From CAYJPV01 sp964372095 (GTDB taxonomy: Bacteria; Acidobacteriota; Vicinamibacteria; Vicinamibacterales; JAKQTR01): a DNA stretch of 64,000 nt. The first letter of the stretch is position 1. Each line of letters opens with the position of its first letter. Shown piece after piece: positions 18,450-27,584 of this stretch. The notes beneath the pieces were generated by a model, which searched no databases, was not told where the DNA came from, and saw only the letters and a list, made by a program, of their open reading frames with translations. The translations under genes were made by a program, and so were the position numbers. The stretch is taken from assembly GCA_964372095.1 (NCBI GenBank), contig CAYJPV010000017.1:1-64000 (forward strand), written 5' to 3'.

Positions 18450-19577
18450 GTGCCGTTCGACTGCCGTCACCGCCAGCAGTTCGGCCAGGACGCGTGCCGT
18501 GCGGCTTGCCCGGCGACGTCCGTGTTCTCGGTGGTCACCGTCCCCCGGCCGGGCGACGTCCCGCCGCCCGACCCGCGTTCGATCGATGTCGCCGTGCTCG
18601 ACATGCACCACGGGTGGCCGAATCTCGGCCACGACGCCATCGTGCACGCGATGCAGAACGCTATCTGCGATCTGGCGGCCCCCCTGGGCCGGTGCGGCAT
18701 CCGGTTCAGGGTCCTGTCGTACGACGTGCGGCACGGGCTGGCTCTTCCCGAGCCGCCCGGTGGGCGGCACGTGCTGTACGTGGGCACGGGCGGGCCCGGG
18801 CATCTCGATCCGCGGATGAACGACGGTGTCGCCGACGGCGCGCAGGGCATCCTCGAGGACCCGTCGTGGGAACGTCCGCTGTTCGGCCTGTTTGATGCGA
18901 TCAGGCACTCCGGAGACGGCGTGCTGCTGGGTGTGTGCCACACGTTTGGCGTGATGTGCCGCTGGCTGGGCATCGCCGATGCCGTTCTGCGCGGTCCGGA
19001 CAAGGGCGGCAAGAGTTCCGGGATCGTCGACAACGTCCTGACGGATGCCGCGCTGGCGCACCCGTGGTTCGCGCGTTTTGCCGACAGCCTCCCCGATCGG
19101 CGGCGATTCCGCGTGCTCGACAACCGGTTGTACGACCTGGTTCCCCGGGCGTCATTCGACGGGGCCGCCGCAGCGGCCCTGGCTTTCGAAGCCCACGCAA
19201 CAGGCCAGGGCGATGCCCTGACCATGGTCGAGGTGGCACGCGACGCCGGTGGCGCCATGCCCCGAATCCTCGGCGTGAACCACCATCCGGAGATCGTCAA
19301 CCGGCCGCGGCTGCTGGTCATGCTCGACCGGAAGTTCGCGCGGGGCGACGTGACCCCGGAGTGGTATGACGAACGGCGGAAGACGCTCACCGAACCCGTT
19401 GCCGACGAGTGGGGCGATCGCCTGCTGCACCTGACGTCGAGTTACACGTTCATGGGCCCGCTCCGCTACCACCTCTACCGGCTGGCCCGGCTTCGCGCCG
19501 AAGGACTGGGTGTCCCGCTGGCGGTGGACGAAGCCATGTTGTCGATCGCCTACAGCTTCCAGCCGCCACGGGCGTAG
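18450..19577 (+). CDS. Class I glutamine-amidotransferase-like protein
   Basis: 375 residues from GTG 18450. It has a class I amidotransferase nucleophile elbow, GVLLGVCHTFGV (Cys163), and a downstream LGVNHHPEI (His278 or His279 with Glu281), matching the Cys-His-Glu triad arrangement. The middle and C-terminal parts carry no recognisable synthetase domain, so ammonia would go to a partner, or the protein may be a hydrolase that trims gamma-glutamyl bonds. Last gene of the GCS2/ATP-grasp/CP-ATP-grasp run. The proximity (1 bp) to the permuted ATP-grasp gene suggests the two work as a pair. Confidence 0.75.
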   Translation: MPFDCRHRQQFGQDACRAACPATSVFSVVTVPRPGDVPPPDPRSIDVAVLDMHHGWPNLGHDAIVHAMQNAICDLAAPLGRCGIRFRVLSYDVRHGLALPEPPGGRHVLYVGTGGPGHLDPRMNDGVADGAQGILEDPSWERPLFGLFDAIRHSGDGVLLGVCHTFGVMCRWLGIADAVLRGPDKGGKSSGIVDNVLTDAALAHPWFARFADSLPDRRRFRVLDNRLYDLVPRASFDGAAAAALAFEAHATGQGDALTMVEVARDAGGAMPRILGVNHHPEIVNRPRLLVMLDRKFARGDVTPEWYDERRKTLTEPVADEWGDRLLHLTSSYTFMGPLRYHLYRLARLRAEGLGVPLAVDEAMLSIAYSFQPPRA

Positions 19578-19588
19578 AATGGCCCCAG

Positions 19589-19607
19589 GGACCGCTTTTC
19601 GCGGTCC
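19589..19607 (+). promoter_or_regulatory. Hairpin between the ligase cluster and nadA
   Basis: GGACCGC-TTTTC-GCGGTCC forms a perfect 7-bp stem with a 5-nt loop, 12 bp after the amidotransferase-like gene and 10 bp before the nadA ATG. It could terminate the upstream operon or modulate nadA translation; it has no long T-tract. Confidence 0.5.
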
Positions 19608-19617
19608 TTCCCGACTT

Positions 19618-20598
19618 ATGACCGAATCCGCCACGCTGCCCGTCGCCCTTGCGCCGCCCCCTGCCCTTGATCCGGGGCTCGACCTCTTCGACGCCATCGC
19701 GCGCCTCAAACGCGAGCTCAACGCCGTGATCCTGGCGCACTACTACCAGGAGCCCGACATCCAGGACATCGCCGACGTGATTGGCGACAGCCTGCAACTG
19801 GCTCAGCAGGCGGCCCGGACGAACGCCGACGTGATCGTGTTCTGCGGCGTACACTTCATGGCGGAAACCGCCAAGATCCTCAATCCCGGGAAACTGGTGC
19901 TGCTGCCGGATCTGAACGCGGGCTGCTCGCTGGCCGACAGCTGTCCGGCCGACGCCTTCGGGGCGTTCGTGGCCCGGCACCCGGGTCACACGGTCATCAG
20001 CTACATCAACTGCAGCGCGGCCGTGAAGGCGCTCAGCGACATCATCTGCACGTCCAGCAACGCGGAGCGGATCATCCGGCAGTTGCCGGCGAACGAGCCG
20101 ATTCTGTTCGCGCCGGACATGCAGCTCGGCCGCTACATCGAGCGGCAGACAGGGCGCCAGATGGTGCTCTGGCCCGGGGCCTGCTCCGTGCACGTGACGT
20201 TCTCCGAACGGATGCTCATCCGGCTCAAAGCCGAGCACCCGGACGCGGTGGTGCTGGCGCACCCGGAGTGTCTGGACGGCATCCTCAGGCTCGCCGATCA
20301 CATCGGATCCACGACGTCGATCCTGACCCACGCCATCGCCAGTCCGGCACGGACGTTTATCGTGGCCACCGAGTCGGGCATCCTGCACCAGATGACGAAA
20401 GCGTGTCCGGACAAGGTGTTCATCCCCGCGCCCCCCGAGAATGGCTGTGCCTGCAACGAATGCCCGTACATGCGGCTGAACACGCTCGAGCGCGTGTACC
20501 TGTGCATGCGCGATCGGCGGCCGGTTATCGACCTGCCGGAAGACCTTCGGCGCCGGGCCCTCCTGCCGCTTGAGCGGATGCTGGCGATGAGCGCATGA
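19618..20598 (+). CDS. nadA: Quinolinate synthase
   Basis: Condenses iminoaspartate with dihydroxyacetone phosphate to quinolinate in de novo NAD synthesis, using a [4Fe-4S] cluster. 326 residues from ATG 19618. Family motifs: ILAHYYQEPDIQDIAD, DLNAGCSLADSCP, PGACSVH and the C-terminal CACNECPYM. Likely cluster cysteines are Cys103, Cys189 and Cys282. First of the nadA-nadC-nadB run; all three steps from aspartate to nicotinate mononucleotide are encoded together. Confidence 0.95.
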   Translation: MTESATLPVALAPPPALDPGLDLFDAIARLKRELNAVILAHYYQEPDIQDIADVIGDSLQLAQQAARTNADVIVFCGVHFMAETAKILNPGKLVLLPDLNAGCSLADSCPADAFGAFVARHPGHTVISYINCSAAVKALSDIICTSSNAERIIRQLPANEPILFAPDMQLGRYIERQTGRQMVLWPGACSVHVTFSERMLIRLKAEHPDAVVLAHPECLDGILRLADHIGSTTSILTHAIASPARTFIVATESGILHQMTKACPDKVFIPAPPENGCACNECPYMRLNTLERVYLCMRDRRPVIDLPEDLRRRALLPLERMLAMSA

Positions 20599-20695
20599 GA
20601 CTGGAGACGGTGTCAGAACCTGCGTGCGCGGCCTGTTGTCGCCCGCAGGGACGGGTTCTGAACCCGGGTGTCATCGAGCTGCGAGGATGTGTGTG

Positions 20696-21592
20696 ATGGC
20701 CGTGCCGGACCCGCTTGGCCTTCGTGATCCGGTCGGTCTCGAGGCCGGCTTCGTGCGTGACGAGGTGGCCCGTTTCCTGGCCGAAGACGTGGGCGCCGGT
20801 GACGTGACGAGCGCGCTCACCGTGCCCGCCGGCACGCGCGCATCGGCGCGGCTCGTGGCGCGCGCCGCCTGCGTCGTGGCGGGTCTCGAGGTGGCGCGCG
20901 AAGTGTTTCGCCAGCTCGATGGTACGGTGGTGTTCCGGCCCCTCGTGCGGGACGGTGACCGGGTCGAGGCAGGAACGGGCCTGGCCGGTCTCGAGGGGGC
21001 GGCGGCGCCTATCCTGACCGGCGAACGAACGGCCCTCAACATCATGCAGCGCCTGTCCGGTATTGCGACCATCACGCGGCGGTACGCCGACGCCGTCGCG
21101 GGCACCGGCGCCTCGGTGTCGGATACGCGCAAGACCACACCCGGACTCAGGCTGTTCGAGAAGTACGCCGTGCGGATCGGCGGCGGCCGGAACCACCGGA
21201 TCGGCCTGTTCGATGCCGCGCTGATCAAGGACAACCACCTCGTGGCGGCCGGAGGAGTGGCGCCGGCGCTCGCGGCGGCACAGGCTCGCGCCGCGGCCGT
21301 GCCGGTCCAGCTGGAAGTCGACTCGCTCGATCAGCTGACCCTGGCGCTCCAGCTCGGCATCCAGGCCGTGCTGCTCGACAACATGACACCGGACGAGGTG
21401 GCGGAGGCAATACGGCTGGTGCGACAGTCACCGCGGGGCGCCTCGTGCTGGATTGAAGCATCCGGCGGGATTACGCTCGCGAACGTCAGGGCGTACGCGG
21501 AAGCCGGCGTTGATACCATCTCCGTTGGCGCCCTGACCCACTCCGCTCCGTCGGTCGACCTCGCCCTCGATTTTGAACACCTTGGTCAATAA
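20696..21592 (+). CDS. nadC: Nicotinate-nucleotide pyrophosphorylase (carboxylating)
   Basis: Converts quinolinate and PRPP to nicotinate mononucleotide and CO2. 298 residues. Start ATG 20696 is 9 nt after GAGG; an in-frame ATG at 20687 is too close to it. Motifs: an N-terminal domain with EDVGAGDVTSALTVP, then ERTALNIMQRLSGIAT, SDTRKTTPGLR, GGGRNHRIGLFDAALIKDNH, and IEASGGI near the end. Ends 8 bp before nadB, with AAGGAG in between serving as the nadB SD. Confidence 0.95.
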   Translation: MAVPDPLGLRDPVGLEAGFVRDEVARFLAEDVGAGDVTSALTVPAGTRASARLVARAACVVAGLEVAREVFRQLDGTVVFRPLVRDGDRVEAGTGLAGLEGAAAPILTGERTALNIMQRLSGIATITRRYADAVAGTGASVSDTRKTTPGLRLFEKYAVRIGGGRNHRIGLFDAALIKDNHLVAAGGVAPALAAAQARAAAVPVQLEVDSLDQLTLALQLGIQAVLLDNMTPDEVAEAIRLVRQSPRGASCWIEASGGITLANVRAYAEAGVDTISVGALTHSAPSVDLALDFEHLGQ

Positions 21593-21600
21593 GGAGCCCG

Positions 21601-23160
21601 ATGTCCAGGTATACGACCGACATCCTCGTGATCGGGAGCGGACTTGCCGGCTGTGCCGCCGCCCTGGCGGCCGCCCGTGGCGGGGCACACGTCACGGTGG
21701 TGACCAAGGGCAGTTCACCGGAGGACAGCAATACCGTCTGGGCCCAGGGCGGCATCATCTTCAAAGGCAAGACCGACTCGCCCGAACGTCTGGCCGCCGA
21801 CATCCACGAGGCGGGCGCCGGACTGTGCGAGCCTGCCGCTGTCGAACTGCTGGCCCGGGAAGGCCCGCGCCTCGTCGAAGACGTGCTCATCCGGCATGCC
21901 GGCGTCCCCTTCGACCGGGCCCGTGACGGGTCGGAGGAGCTGGACCTGACCGCGGAGGCCGCGCACTCGCAGCCGCGGATCGTCCACAGCGCCGACACGA
22001 CCGGGCGCTCCATCGAACTGTCGATGCTGGCCGCGCTGAGCCGTGAGCCCAACGTCACCATTCTCACCGGCCGGACGGCCATCGACCTCCTGACGCTCTC
22101 GCACCATTCGCGCGATCCGATGCACGTCTATGCCGAACCGACCTGCGTGGGCGCCTACGTGTTCAACCAGGCGACGGCCCTTGTCGAGACCTGCATGGCG
22201 CGCGAGACGATTCTCGCCACCGGCGGGCTGGGACGGATCTTCCTCCATACGTCCAATCCGCCAGGGGCCTGCGGAGACGGCGTCGCCATGGCGTACCGCG
22301 CCGGCGCACGCTGCCTCAATATGCAGTTCGTGCAGTTCCACCCGACCACGTTGTTCCTGGGGAGCGAACGTTTCCTGCTGTCGGAGTCGTTGCGAGGCGA
22401 AGGCGCGAGACTGGTCGACGCGGCGGGCCGGGAGTTCATGACCGACTACCATCCCGACGGGTCCCTGGCTCCCCGCGACATCGTGGCCCGGGGCATCCAC
22501 CAGATGATGCACGAGACGGGAGCGCCCTGCGCGTACCTCGACATCAGCCACAAACCCGCGGACTGGGTTCGCCACCGGTTCCCCGGTATTGCGGCGCGCT
22601 GCCGGGAGATGGGACTCGACCTGGCCACACAGCCGATACCGGTCGTGCCCGCGGCGCATTATTCGTGCGGCGGCATCGCCGTCGATCTCTGGGGCCGTTC
22701 GAGTCTGCGCCGCCTCTGGGCTGCCGGTGAAGTGTCCTGCACCGGCCTGCACGGCGCGAACCGGCTGGCGAGCACGTCCCTGCTCGAATGCCTCGTCTGG
22801 GGTACGCGGGCGGGCGAACGGGCCGCCGCACAGGTGTGCACCGACGAGTACCTGCTGCCCGAGATTGCGCCGTGGGAATACGAAGCCGAACCCATGGACC
22901 CGGCACTCGTCGCCCAGGACTGGCTCACGATCCGGCAGACCATGTGGAACTACGTGGGTCTGGTGAGGAGCCGCCGCCGGCTCGACCGCGCGCACCAGAT
23001 CCTGCGCGAGTTACACCTGGAGATCGGGCGTTTTTACGCGCAGACCGCGCTCAACGACAGTCTTGTCAGCTTGCGCAACGGCATTCAGACCGCCCTGGTC
23101 GTCCTGCTGGCTGCCCTGGAAGCCCGCGAGAGCCGTGGCTGCCATTATCGGGTGGACTGA
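21601..23160 (+). CDS. nadB: L-aspartate oxidase
   Basis: FAD enzyme that oxidises L-aspartate to iminoaspartate, the unstable substrate of NadA. 519 residues. The dinucleotide-binding motif IGSGLAGCAAALAAARGG lies at the N-terminus, followed by the conserved SNTVWAQGG. The active-site region HPTTL and the Arg-containing segment SESLRGEGARL match succinate dehydrogenase/aspartate oxidase relatives. GANRLASTSLLECLVWG is the family's second FAD motif. Closest relative fumarate reductase is excluded by gene context and by the SNT pattern. Confidence 0.94.
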   Translation: MSRYTTDILVIGSGLAGCAAALAAARGGAHVTVVTKGSSPEDSNTVWAQGGIIFKGKTDSPERLAADIHEAGAGLCEPAAVELLAREGPRLVEDVLIRHAGVPFDRARDGSEELDLTAEAAHSQPRIVHSADTTGRSIELSMLAALSREPNVTILTGRTAIDLLTLSHHSRDPMHVYAEPTCVGAYVFNQATALVETCMARETILATGGLGRIFLHTSNPPGACGDGVAMAYRAGARCLNMQFVQFHPTTLFLGSERFLLSESLRGEGARLVDAAGREFMTDYHPDGSLAPRDIVARGIHQMMHETGAPCAYLDISHKPADWVRHRFPGIAARCREMGLDLATQPIPVVPAAHYSCGGIAVDLWGRSSLRRLWAAGEVSCTGLHGANRLASTSLLECLVWGTRAGERAAAQVCTDEYLLPEIAPWEYEAEPMDPALVAQDWLTIRQTMWNYVGLVRSRRRLDRAHQILRELHLEIGRFYAQTALNDSLVSLRNGIQTALVVLLAALEARESRGCHYRVD

Positions 23161-23161
23161 C

Positions 23162-23345
23162 TGGGGGTTGGGGGTTGGGGATTGGGGGTTGGGGAAAGAC
23201 AGGGGATGTCCCCCCGGATCCCAACTCCATGCTGACTGACTTCCGTCGCCGGTAGCCAGCGAGGGACTCACTGGTATTGGGGTATTGGATGGGGAACCGG
23301 GAACCGGGGCGGGCACCGGCTGTTCCCCAATCCCCAACCCCCAGT
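23162..23345. repeat. Heptamer array (GGGGGTT / GGGGATT) and repeat-rich spacer
   Basis: GGGGGTT/GGGGATT units run from 23162 to about 23195, starting one base after the nadB stop. The 22-bp dispersed element (23192-23213) follows and ends in the palindrome GGGGA-TG-TCCCC. Further G/T-rich degenerate units (around 23277-23310) and CCCCAAT/CCCCAAC units (23324-23345) fill the gap to the esterase stop. No gene is seen here. Confidence 0.85.
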
Positions 23346-23347
23346 CC

Positions 23348-24076
23348 CTACCACTGCCCCAGATACTGCCGCATCTGGTGCTTCCAGTACGGCCAGTCGT
23401 GGCCGCCCATCGAGCCCCAGTCGTCCAGCGCATGCGCGATGCCTTTGCCGCCGAGGATGGCCGACATCCGATACGTCGGGCCCTTGTCTTCCCACGGGCC
23501 GTGGCCTGTCGAGAGGTGGATGTCGCAGGACTCGAGCTGTTCGCGCGTCCACGGGTCGTGCAGGTTCGCCATGTAGTCGACGGGGTTGTTGAAGTAGAAG
23601 TTGTCGTCGTACATGCCGTCCATGAACCGTTTCATGTCGTAGACGCCCGACAGGGCATAACACCGCTTGAACACGTCAGGGTGCTTGAACAACACGTTCG
23701 CGGCATGAAACGCGCCCAGCGAGGCGCCGAACGTCGAGATCGCCAAATGCTCGGAGTGGCAGTGGTGGTGGATGAAGGGCACCACCTCGTGGCGCACGTA
23801 GGCGTCGTACTGCGCCTGCATATAGCTGCGGTGGAAAGGGTGCGCGCCCTTGTTGTAGAACGAGTCGCTGCTGTTCGCGTTGATCGAGAATATCTTGGCG
23901 CGACCCGCGTCGACGAGGTCCGCGAGGGCGGCAATCATGCCCTGGCGGTCCATCTCCCACTCGTCGCCGCCGCTCGTCGGGAACACCAGCAGCGGCGGTC
24001 CCCAGTGGCCGTAGACCACTACCCCCATCTCGCGGGACACCCGGCCGGAGTACCAATGATGATATTCTGTACGCAT
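23348..24076 (-). CDS. Alpha/beta-hydrolase esterase (esterase D-like)
   Basis: 242 residues from ATG 24076; the longer upstream frame is low-complexity and divergent from the next gene. It has a nucleophile elbow TFGASLGAFHA with Ser119, and a C-terminal GSMGGHDWPYW with the probable catalytic His226. The sequence resembles the putative-esterase/feruloyl-esterase-like branch in which a short enzyme without a lid is common. No signal peptide is visible, so likely cytosolic. The substrate is unknown. Divergent from the rhodanese gene. Confidence 0.83.
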   Translation of the reverse strand: MRTEYHHWYSGRVSREMGVVVYGHWGPPLLVFPTSGGDEWEMDRQGMIAALADLVDAGRAKIFSINANSSDSFYNKGAHPFHRSYMQAQYDAYVRHEVVPFIHHHCHSEHLAISTFGASLGAFHAANVLFKHPDVFKRCYALSGVYDMKRFMDGMYDDNFYFNNPVDYMANLHDPWTREQLESCDIHLSTGHGPWEDKGPTYRMSAILGGKGIAHALDDWGSMGGHDWPYWKHQMRQYLGQW

Positions 24077-24156
24077 CCCGATAACGTTACCACGAGCCGC
24101 GCTGCCTGTCGGCGGCGGGCGTCGTGTGCCGCCACCGATGCGGCTTGGAGTCCCCG

Positions 24157-24564
24157 ATGAAGAGATGGCTGGCCGCTGCGGCGGTCGTGTGTGCACTGCT
24201 CCCGGCGGTCCCGGCCGCCGCCCAGAACGAAACGGCCCAGGTTCCGAGGATCTCCCTGCTCGACACGAAGAAGGGTGTCGACGCGGGGACCATCCTCGTG
24301 GTCGACGTGCGTGATCCGATGTCGTTTGCCAACGGCCGGATTCCCGGCGCGGTCCTCTATACGCCTGCCGATCTCGGCCGGCTTGCGGCGCAGTTGAAGG
24401 CGTCCAAGAAGACGATTGTGGCGTATTGTGCTTGACCGGCCGAACAGACGAGCGCCCGTGCGGCGCTGGAACTCGCGAAAGCCGGAGTCCCCGGGGTCAA
24501 GGCACTGCTGGGCGGGATCGGGGCGTGGGTGAACGCCGGATATCCGCTGGCGAGGGGACGGTAG
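24157..24564 (+). CDS. Secreted rhodanese-like protein with in-frame TGA, candidate selenoprotein
   Basis: Read through one TGA at 24433-24435, this is a complete 135-residue rhodanese domain protein. Residues 1-22 form a signal peptide (MKRWLAAAAVV, cleaved near AAAQ). ILVVDVRDPMSFANGRIPGAV is the CH2-type rhodanese motif. The active loop reads Tyr-Cys91-Ala-TGA93-Pro-Ala-Glu-Gln-Thr-Ser-Ala. Relatives I recall have YCACP here, so the TGA replaces a conserved Cys, the classic selenocysteine signature. The frame continues with typical rhodanese sequence (LLGGIGAWVNAGYPL) to TAG at 24562. SD GGAG is 6 nt before ATG 24157. A SECIS-like hairpin follows the TGA. Alternatives are a nonsense mutation or a sequencing error. 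No sel genes are in the window. Confidence 0.72.
24436..24485 (+). promoter_or_regulatory. Candidate bacterial SECIS element
   Basis: Just after the TGA, AGCGCC (24451-24456) pairs perfectly with GGCGCT (24462-24467) around the loop CGTGC. The loop begins 21 nt after the TGA and has G at its second position. These values fit published bacterial SECIS rules (short apical loop with an early G, 16-37 nt from the UGA). An outer pairing CCGGC (24436-24440) with GCCGG (24481-24485) could extend it. Confidence 0.5.
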
Positions 24565-24670
24565 ACGGCCCTTGACAGGAACCCTGCCGGTTTCTTCGAC
24601 CACACCACCGGTGAGTCGCGTCCGCAGGCCGGCCCGGGAGCCCGGGAAGGGCTCGGGAAGCGGGCCGCGA

Positions 24671-27460
24671 TCACCTGACCGGGGCCAGGACCAGCCGCCG
24701 CCGCCGGACGACGGTCTTGCGGGCTTCATCCATCACGAACGGCACGAGGGCGACGGCCAGACTGACGAGCAGTTCCCGCCCCGTGAGCGCCCGTGTCTTC
24801 AGGAGGTCCTGCCAGAAGGGCGTGTAGGTCGCCATCATCTGGAGCAGGAACGTCAGGAACACGACGAAGAGCAGCGGCACGTTGGTGAACGCGCCGATGC
24901 TGAAAAACGAGTCGCGCTCCGATCGGATTGACAGCACCAGCGCCAGTTGGGACAACGTCAGCGTCGTGAAGACCATGGTCTGCCAGCCGGGATCGCCGGC
25001 CGCGTGGTAGTAGTAACCCATCGCCAGGGGGGCCATCCCCAGGACCAGCCCGCCCCAGATCACTTGTGACAGCAGGCCGCGGCCCAGGATGCTCTCGGTC
25101 GGCGGGACGGGCGGGCGTGTCATGGTGTTGCGCTCGGCAGGTTCGACACTGAGGGCGAGGGCGGGAAGCCCGTCCGTCACGAGGTTGATCCACAGAATCT
25201 GAAGCGGCAGCAGCGGCAGCGGCATGCCGAAAAAGGGCGCGAGCAGCACGAGCCACAGTTCGCCCGAGTTGCTCGTCAGGAGGTACTTGATGAACTTCCG
25301 GATGTTGTCGTAGATCACCCGGCCTTCTTCGACGGCGGACACGATGCTCGCGAAGTTGTCGTCGCGCAGCACCATGTCGGCGGCTTCCTTGGAGACCTCG
25401 GTGCCGCTGATGCCCATCGCCACGCCGATGTCGGCGCGCCGCAGGGCAGGGGCGTCGTTGACGCCATCGCCCGTCATGGCCACGACGTGGCGCTGGGACT
25501 GGAGCGACTGCACGATGCGGAGCTTGTGCTCCGGCGACACCCGGGCGAACACCGACGTGCGCCCGCACACGTCGCCGAGGGCGCGGTCGTCCAGTCCTTC
25601 GAGGGCCTGCCCCGTGACCACCGGCGTCTCCGCATCGCCGATTCCCAGTTGCGCGGCCACGAATCGCGCGGTCAGCGGGTGGTCGCCGGTGATCATCACC
25701 GGGCGGATGCCGGCCTGCCGGCACGTGGCCACGGCTTCTTTCACCTCGGGCCGAGGCGGGTCGCTCATGCCCACGAGGCCCACGAACACGCCCTCCCGTT
25801 CGAGGGTGTCGTCGTTGCCGGCCGGCGCGTCGAGGATACGAACCGACAGCCCCAGCACCCGCTTGCCGTCGCGGGCCAGCGCGTCGTGCGCACGCTGGAT
25901 ACGTCTGCGCAGGTCGTCGTCCATGGGCTGGGGCCGGCCGCCGACCCAGACCGCCGGCGAGATCGTCAGCAGGGGTTCCACCGCGCCCTTGGTGAATGCG
26001 ACGTACTTGCGGGCGGCCAGAAGGGGTTCCAGGGACCACAGCGGTTCCAGTCCCCGCGGGGCCGCGACGGGCATCGCGGGCATCTCGTGCACGGTCGTCA
26101 TGCGCTTGCGTTCCGAATCGAAGGGCACTTCGTTCGTTCTGGGGAACACGATCTCCAGGTCCGGTTTGCGCAGGTTGAAGCGGGCGGCGGCCACGACGAG
26201 CGCCCCTTCGGTCGGGTCGCCGATGGCGTGGAAATGCCGCGGCTGATCGGGCTGCGCCGCCAGCACGGCGTCGTTGCACAACGCGCTGCCGACCAGCAGG
26301 ATCGTCAGAGCCGAATCGCCGCCGGGCACGGTCGCCAGGCCGGGCTCGAGGTCCACCGCAGGTGCGGCCTGGTGCAGGGGTTCGCTGATGTCCAGTCTCC
26401 GGCCGGCCACGTCGAGGATGGACACGGTCATCCGGTTCTCGGTGAGCGTGCCGGTCTTGTCCGAGCAGATCACGGTCACGGACCCGAGGGTTTCGACGGC
26501 GGGCAGTTTCCGGATGAGCACGTTGCGCGTGAGCATGCGCTGGGCGCCCAGCGCCAGTGCGATGGTGACGACCGCCGGCAGGCCTTCCGGGACGGCGGCC
26601 ACGGCCATGCTCACGGCCGTCAGGAACATCAGCGTCAGGTCTTCGCCCCGCAGCAGCCCCGAGCCGAAGATGACGCCGACAAGCACCAGCGCAATAGCGG
26701 CCAGCGCCTTGCCCAGCTGGTCCAGCCGTTTCTGCAGTGGCGTGGATTCCCGTTCGACGCTCTGGATGAGATCGGCGATACGTCCGAGTTCCGTGCGCAT
26801 GCCCGTGGCCAGGACCACCGCCACTCCGCGGCCGTACGTCACCAGGGTGCCCATGAACGCGAGGTTGCGCTGATCGGCAACAGGAAGATCGGGCTCCGTC
26901 AGTGTTTCGGATGTCTTGTCGACGGGCTCCGACTCTCCGGTGAGCGACGCTTCCTGGGTCCGCAGGTTGACGCACTCGATCAGCCGGCAGTCGGCCGGCA
27001 CCATGTTGCCCGCTTCGAGCACCACCATGTCGCCGGGGACCACCTCCCGCCACGGGATTTCCGCGAGGCGCCCGTCCCGGCGGACGCGCACGACCGGCAC
27101 CGCCAGCCGCCTCAGCATCGCCATCGCACGTTCCGCGCGGCGTTCGTGAAACAGGCCCAGCGCCGAGTTCAGCACGACGATCGCGACGATGGCGACGGCG
27201 TCTTTGAAGTCACGGAGGAAGGCCGACGCGACGGCGGCCACGATGAGCATGACGACCAGCGTGTCGGACACCTGCTCCCACAGCATGCGCCACAGGCTCT
27301 TCTGGTCCCGATCGGCGAGTTCGTTGGGGCCGTACTCGTCGAGGCGCCGCGCGGCTGCCACCGTATCGAGGCCCGACCCGGCATCGCTGTGCAGGCGCGC
27401 GACGATGTCCGCGGGCGGAAGGGTGTACCAGTCGTGCCGGGGAAGGGTATCGAACGTCAA
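24671..27460 (-). CDS. P-type calcium-transporting ATPase (P2A, SERCA-like)
   Basis: Integral membrane cation pump, about 929 residues. Motifs in order: TGES actuator loop, PEGLP in membrane helix 4 (typical of P2A calcium pumps), phosphorylation site DKTGTLT (Asp334), TGDGVNDAPAL hinge, and a C-terminal bundle of six helices with SNSGE in helix 5. The N-terminal cation-ATPase domain starts with HDWYTLPPADIVARL. Start: TTG 27460 follows GAGG by 5 nt; no ATG or GTG fits. In another frame, a 4-codon ORF (ATG AGG TTG CCT TGA) ends across this TTG and may couple initiation. Calcium or manganese is the likely substrate. Divergent from the DUF5916 gene. Confidence 0.9.
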   Translation of the reverse strand: MTFDTLPRHDWYTLPPADIVARLHSDAGSGLDTVAAARRLDEYGPNELADRDQKSLWRMLWEQVSDTLVVMLIVAAVASAFLRDFKDAVAIVAIVVLNSALGLFHERRAERAMAMLRRLAVPVVRVRRDGRLAEIPWREVVPGDMVVLEAGNMVPADCRLIECVNLRTQEASLTGESEPVDKTSETLTEPDLPVADQRNLAFMGTLVTYGRGVAVVLATGMRTELGRIADLIQSVERESTPLQKRLDQLGKALAAIALVLVGVIFGSGLLRGEDLTLMFLTAVSMAVAAVPEGLPAVVTIALALGAQRMLTRNVLIRKLPAVETLGSVTVICSDKTGTLTENRMTVSILDVAGRRLDISEPLHQAAPAVDLEPGLATVPGGDSALTILLVGSALCNDAVLAAQPDQPRHFHAIGDPTEGALVVAAARFNLRKPDLEIVFPRTNEVPFDSERKRMTTVHEMPAMPVAAPRGLEPLWSLEPLLAARKYVAFTKGAVEPLLTISPAVWVGGRPQPMDDDLRRRIQRAHDALARDGKRVLGLSVRILDAPAGNDDTLEREGVFVGLVGMSDPPRPEVKEAVATCRQAGIRPVMITGDHPLTARFVAAQLGIGDAETPVVTGQALEGLDDRALGDVCGRTSVFARVSPEHKLRIVQSLQSQRHVVAMTGDGVNDAPALRRADIGVAMGISGTEVSKEAADMVLRDDNFASIVSAVEEGRVIYDNIRKFIKYLLTSNSGELWLVLLAPFFGMPLPLLPLQILWINLVTDGLPALALSVEPAERNTMTRPPVPPTESILGRGLLSQVIWGGLVLGMAPLAMGYYYHAAGDPGWQTMVFTTLTLSQLALVLSIRSERDSFFSIGAFTNVPLLFVVFLTFLLQMMATYTPFWQDLLKTRALTGRELLVSLAVALVPFVMDEARKTVVRRRRLVLAPVR

Positions 27461-27584
27461 GGCAACCTCATAAAGACGTAGCCTGCGCCCTGGATGTTCA
27501 TTGTTCTCCCCCGCCGTTCCTGGCGCAAGGTCCAAGCAAACCAATCGGCCCGCCCGCCCGTCTACTCAGCGGGGAGAACGTCCA

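Noticed and set aside
24433..24435. Reading the rhodanese gene as a plain 92-residue protein ending at TGA
   Set aside because: This would remove half the active-site loop and the final helices, while the downstream frame remains coding-like. Truncation by mutation remains possible but is less favoured.
25487..27481. 664-codon open frame antisense to the Ca-ATPase
   Set aside because: Composition is that of a GC-rich shadow frame; the ATPase strand carries every P-type motif.
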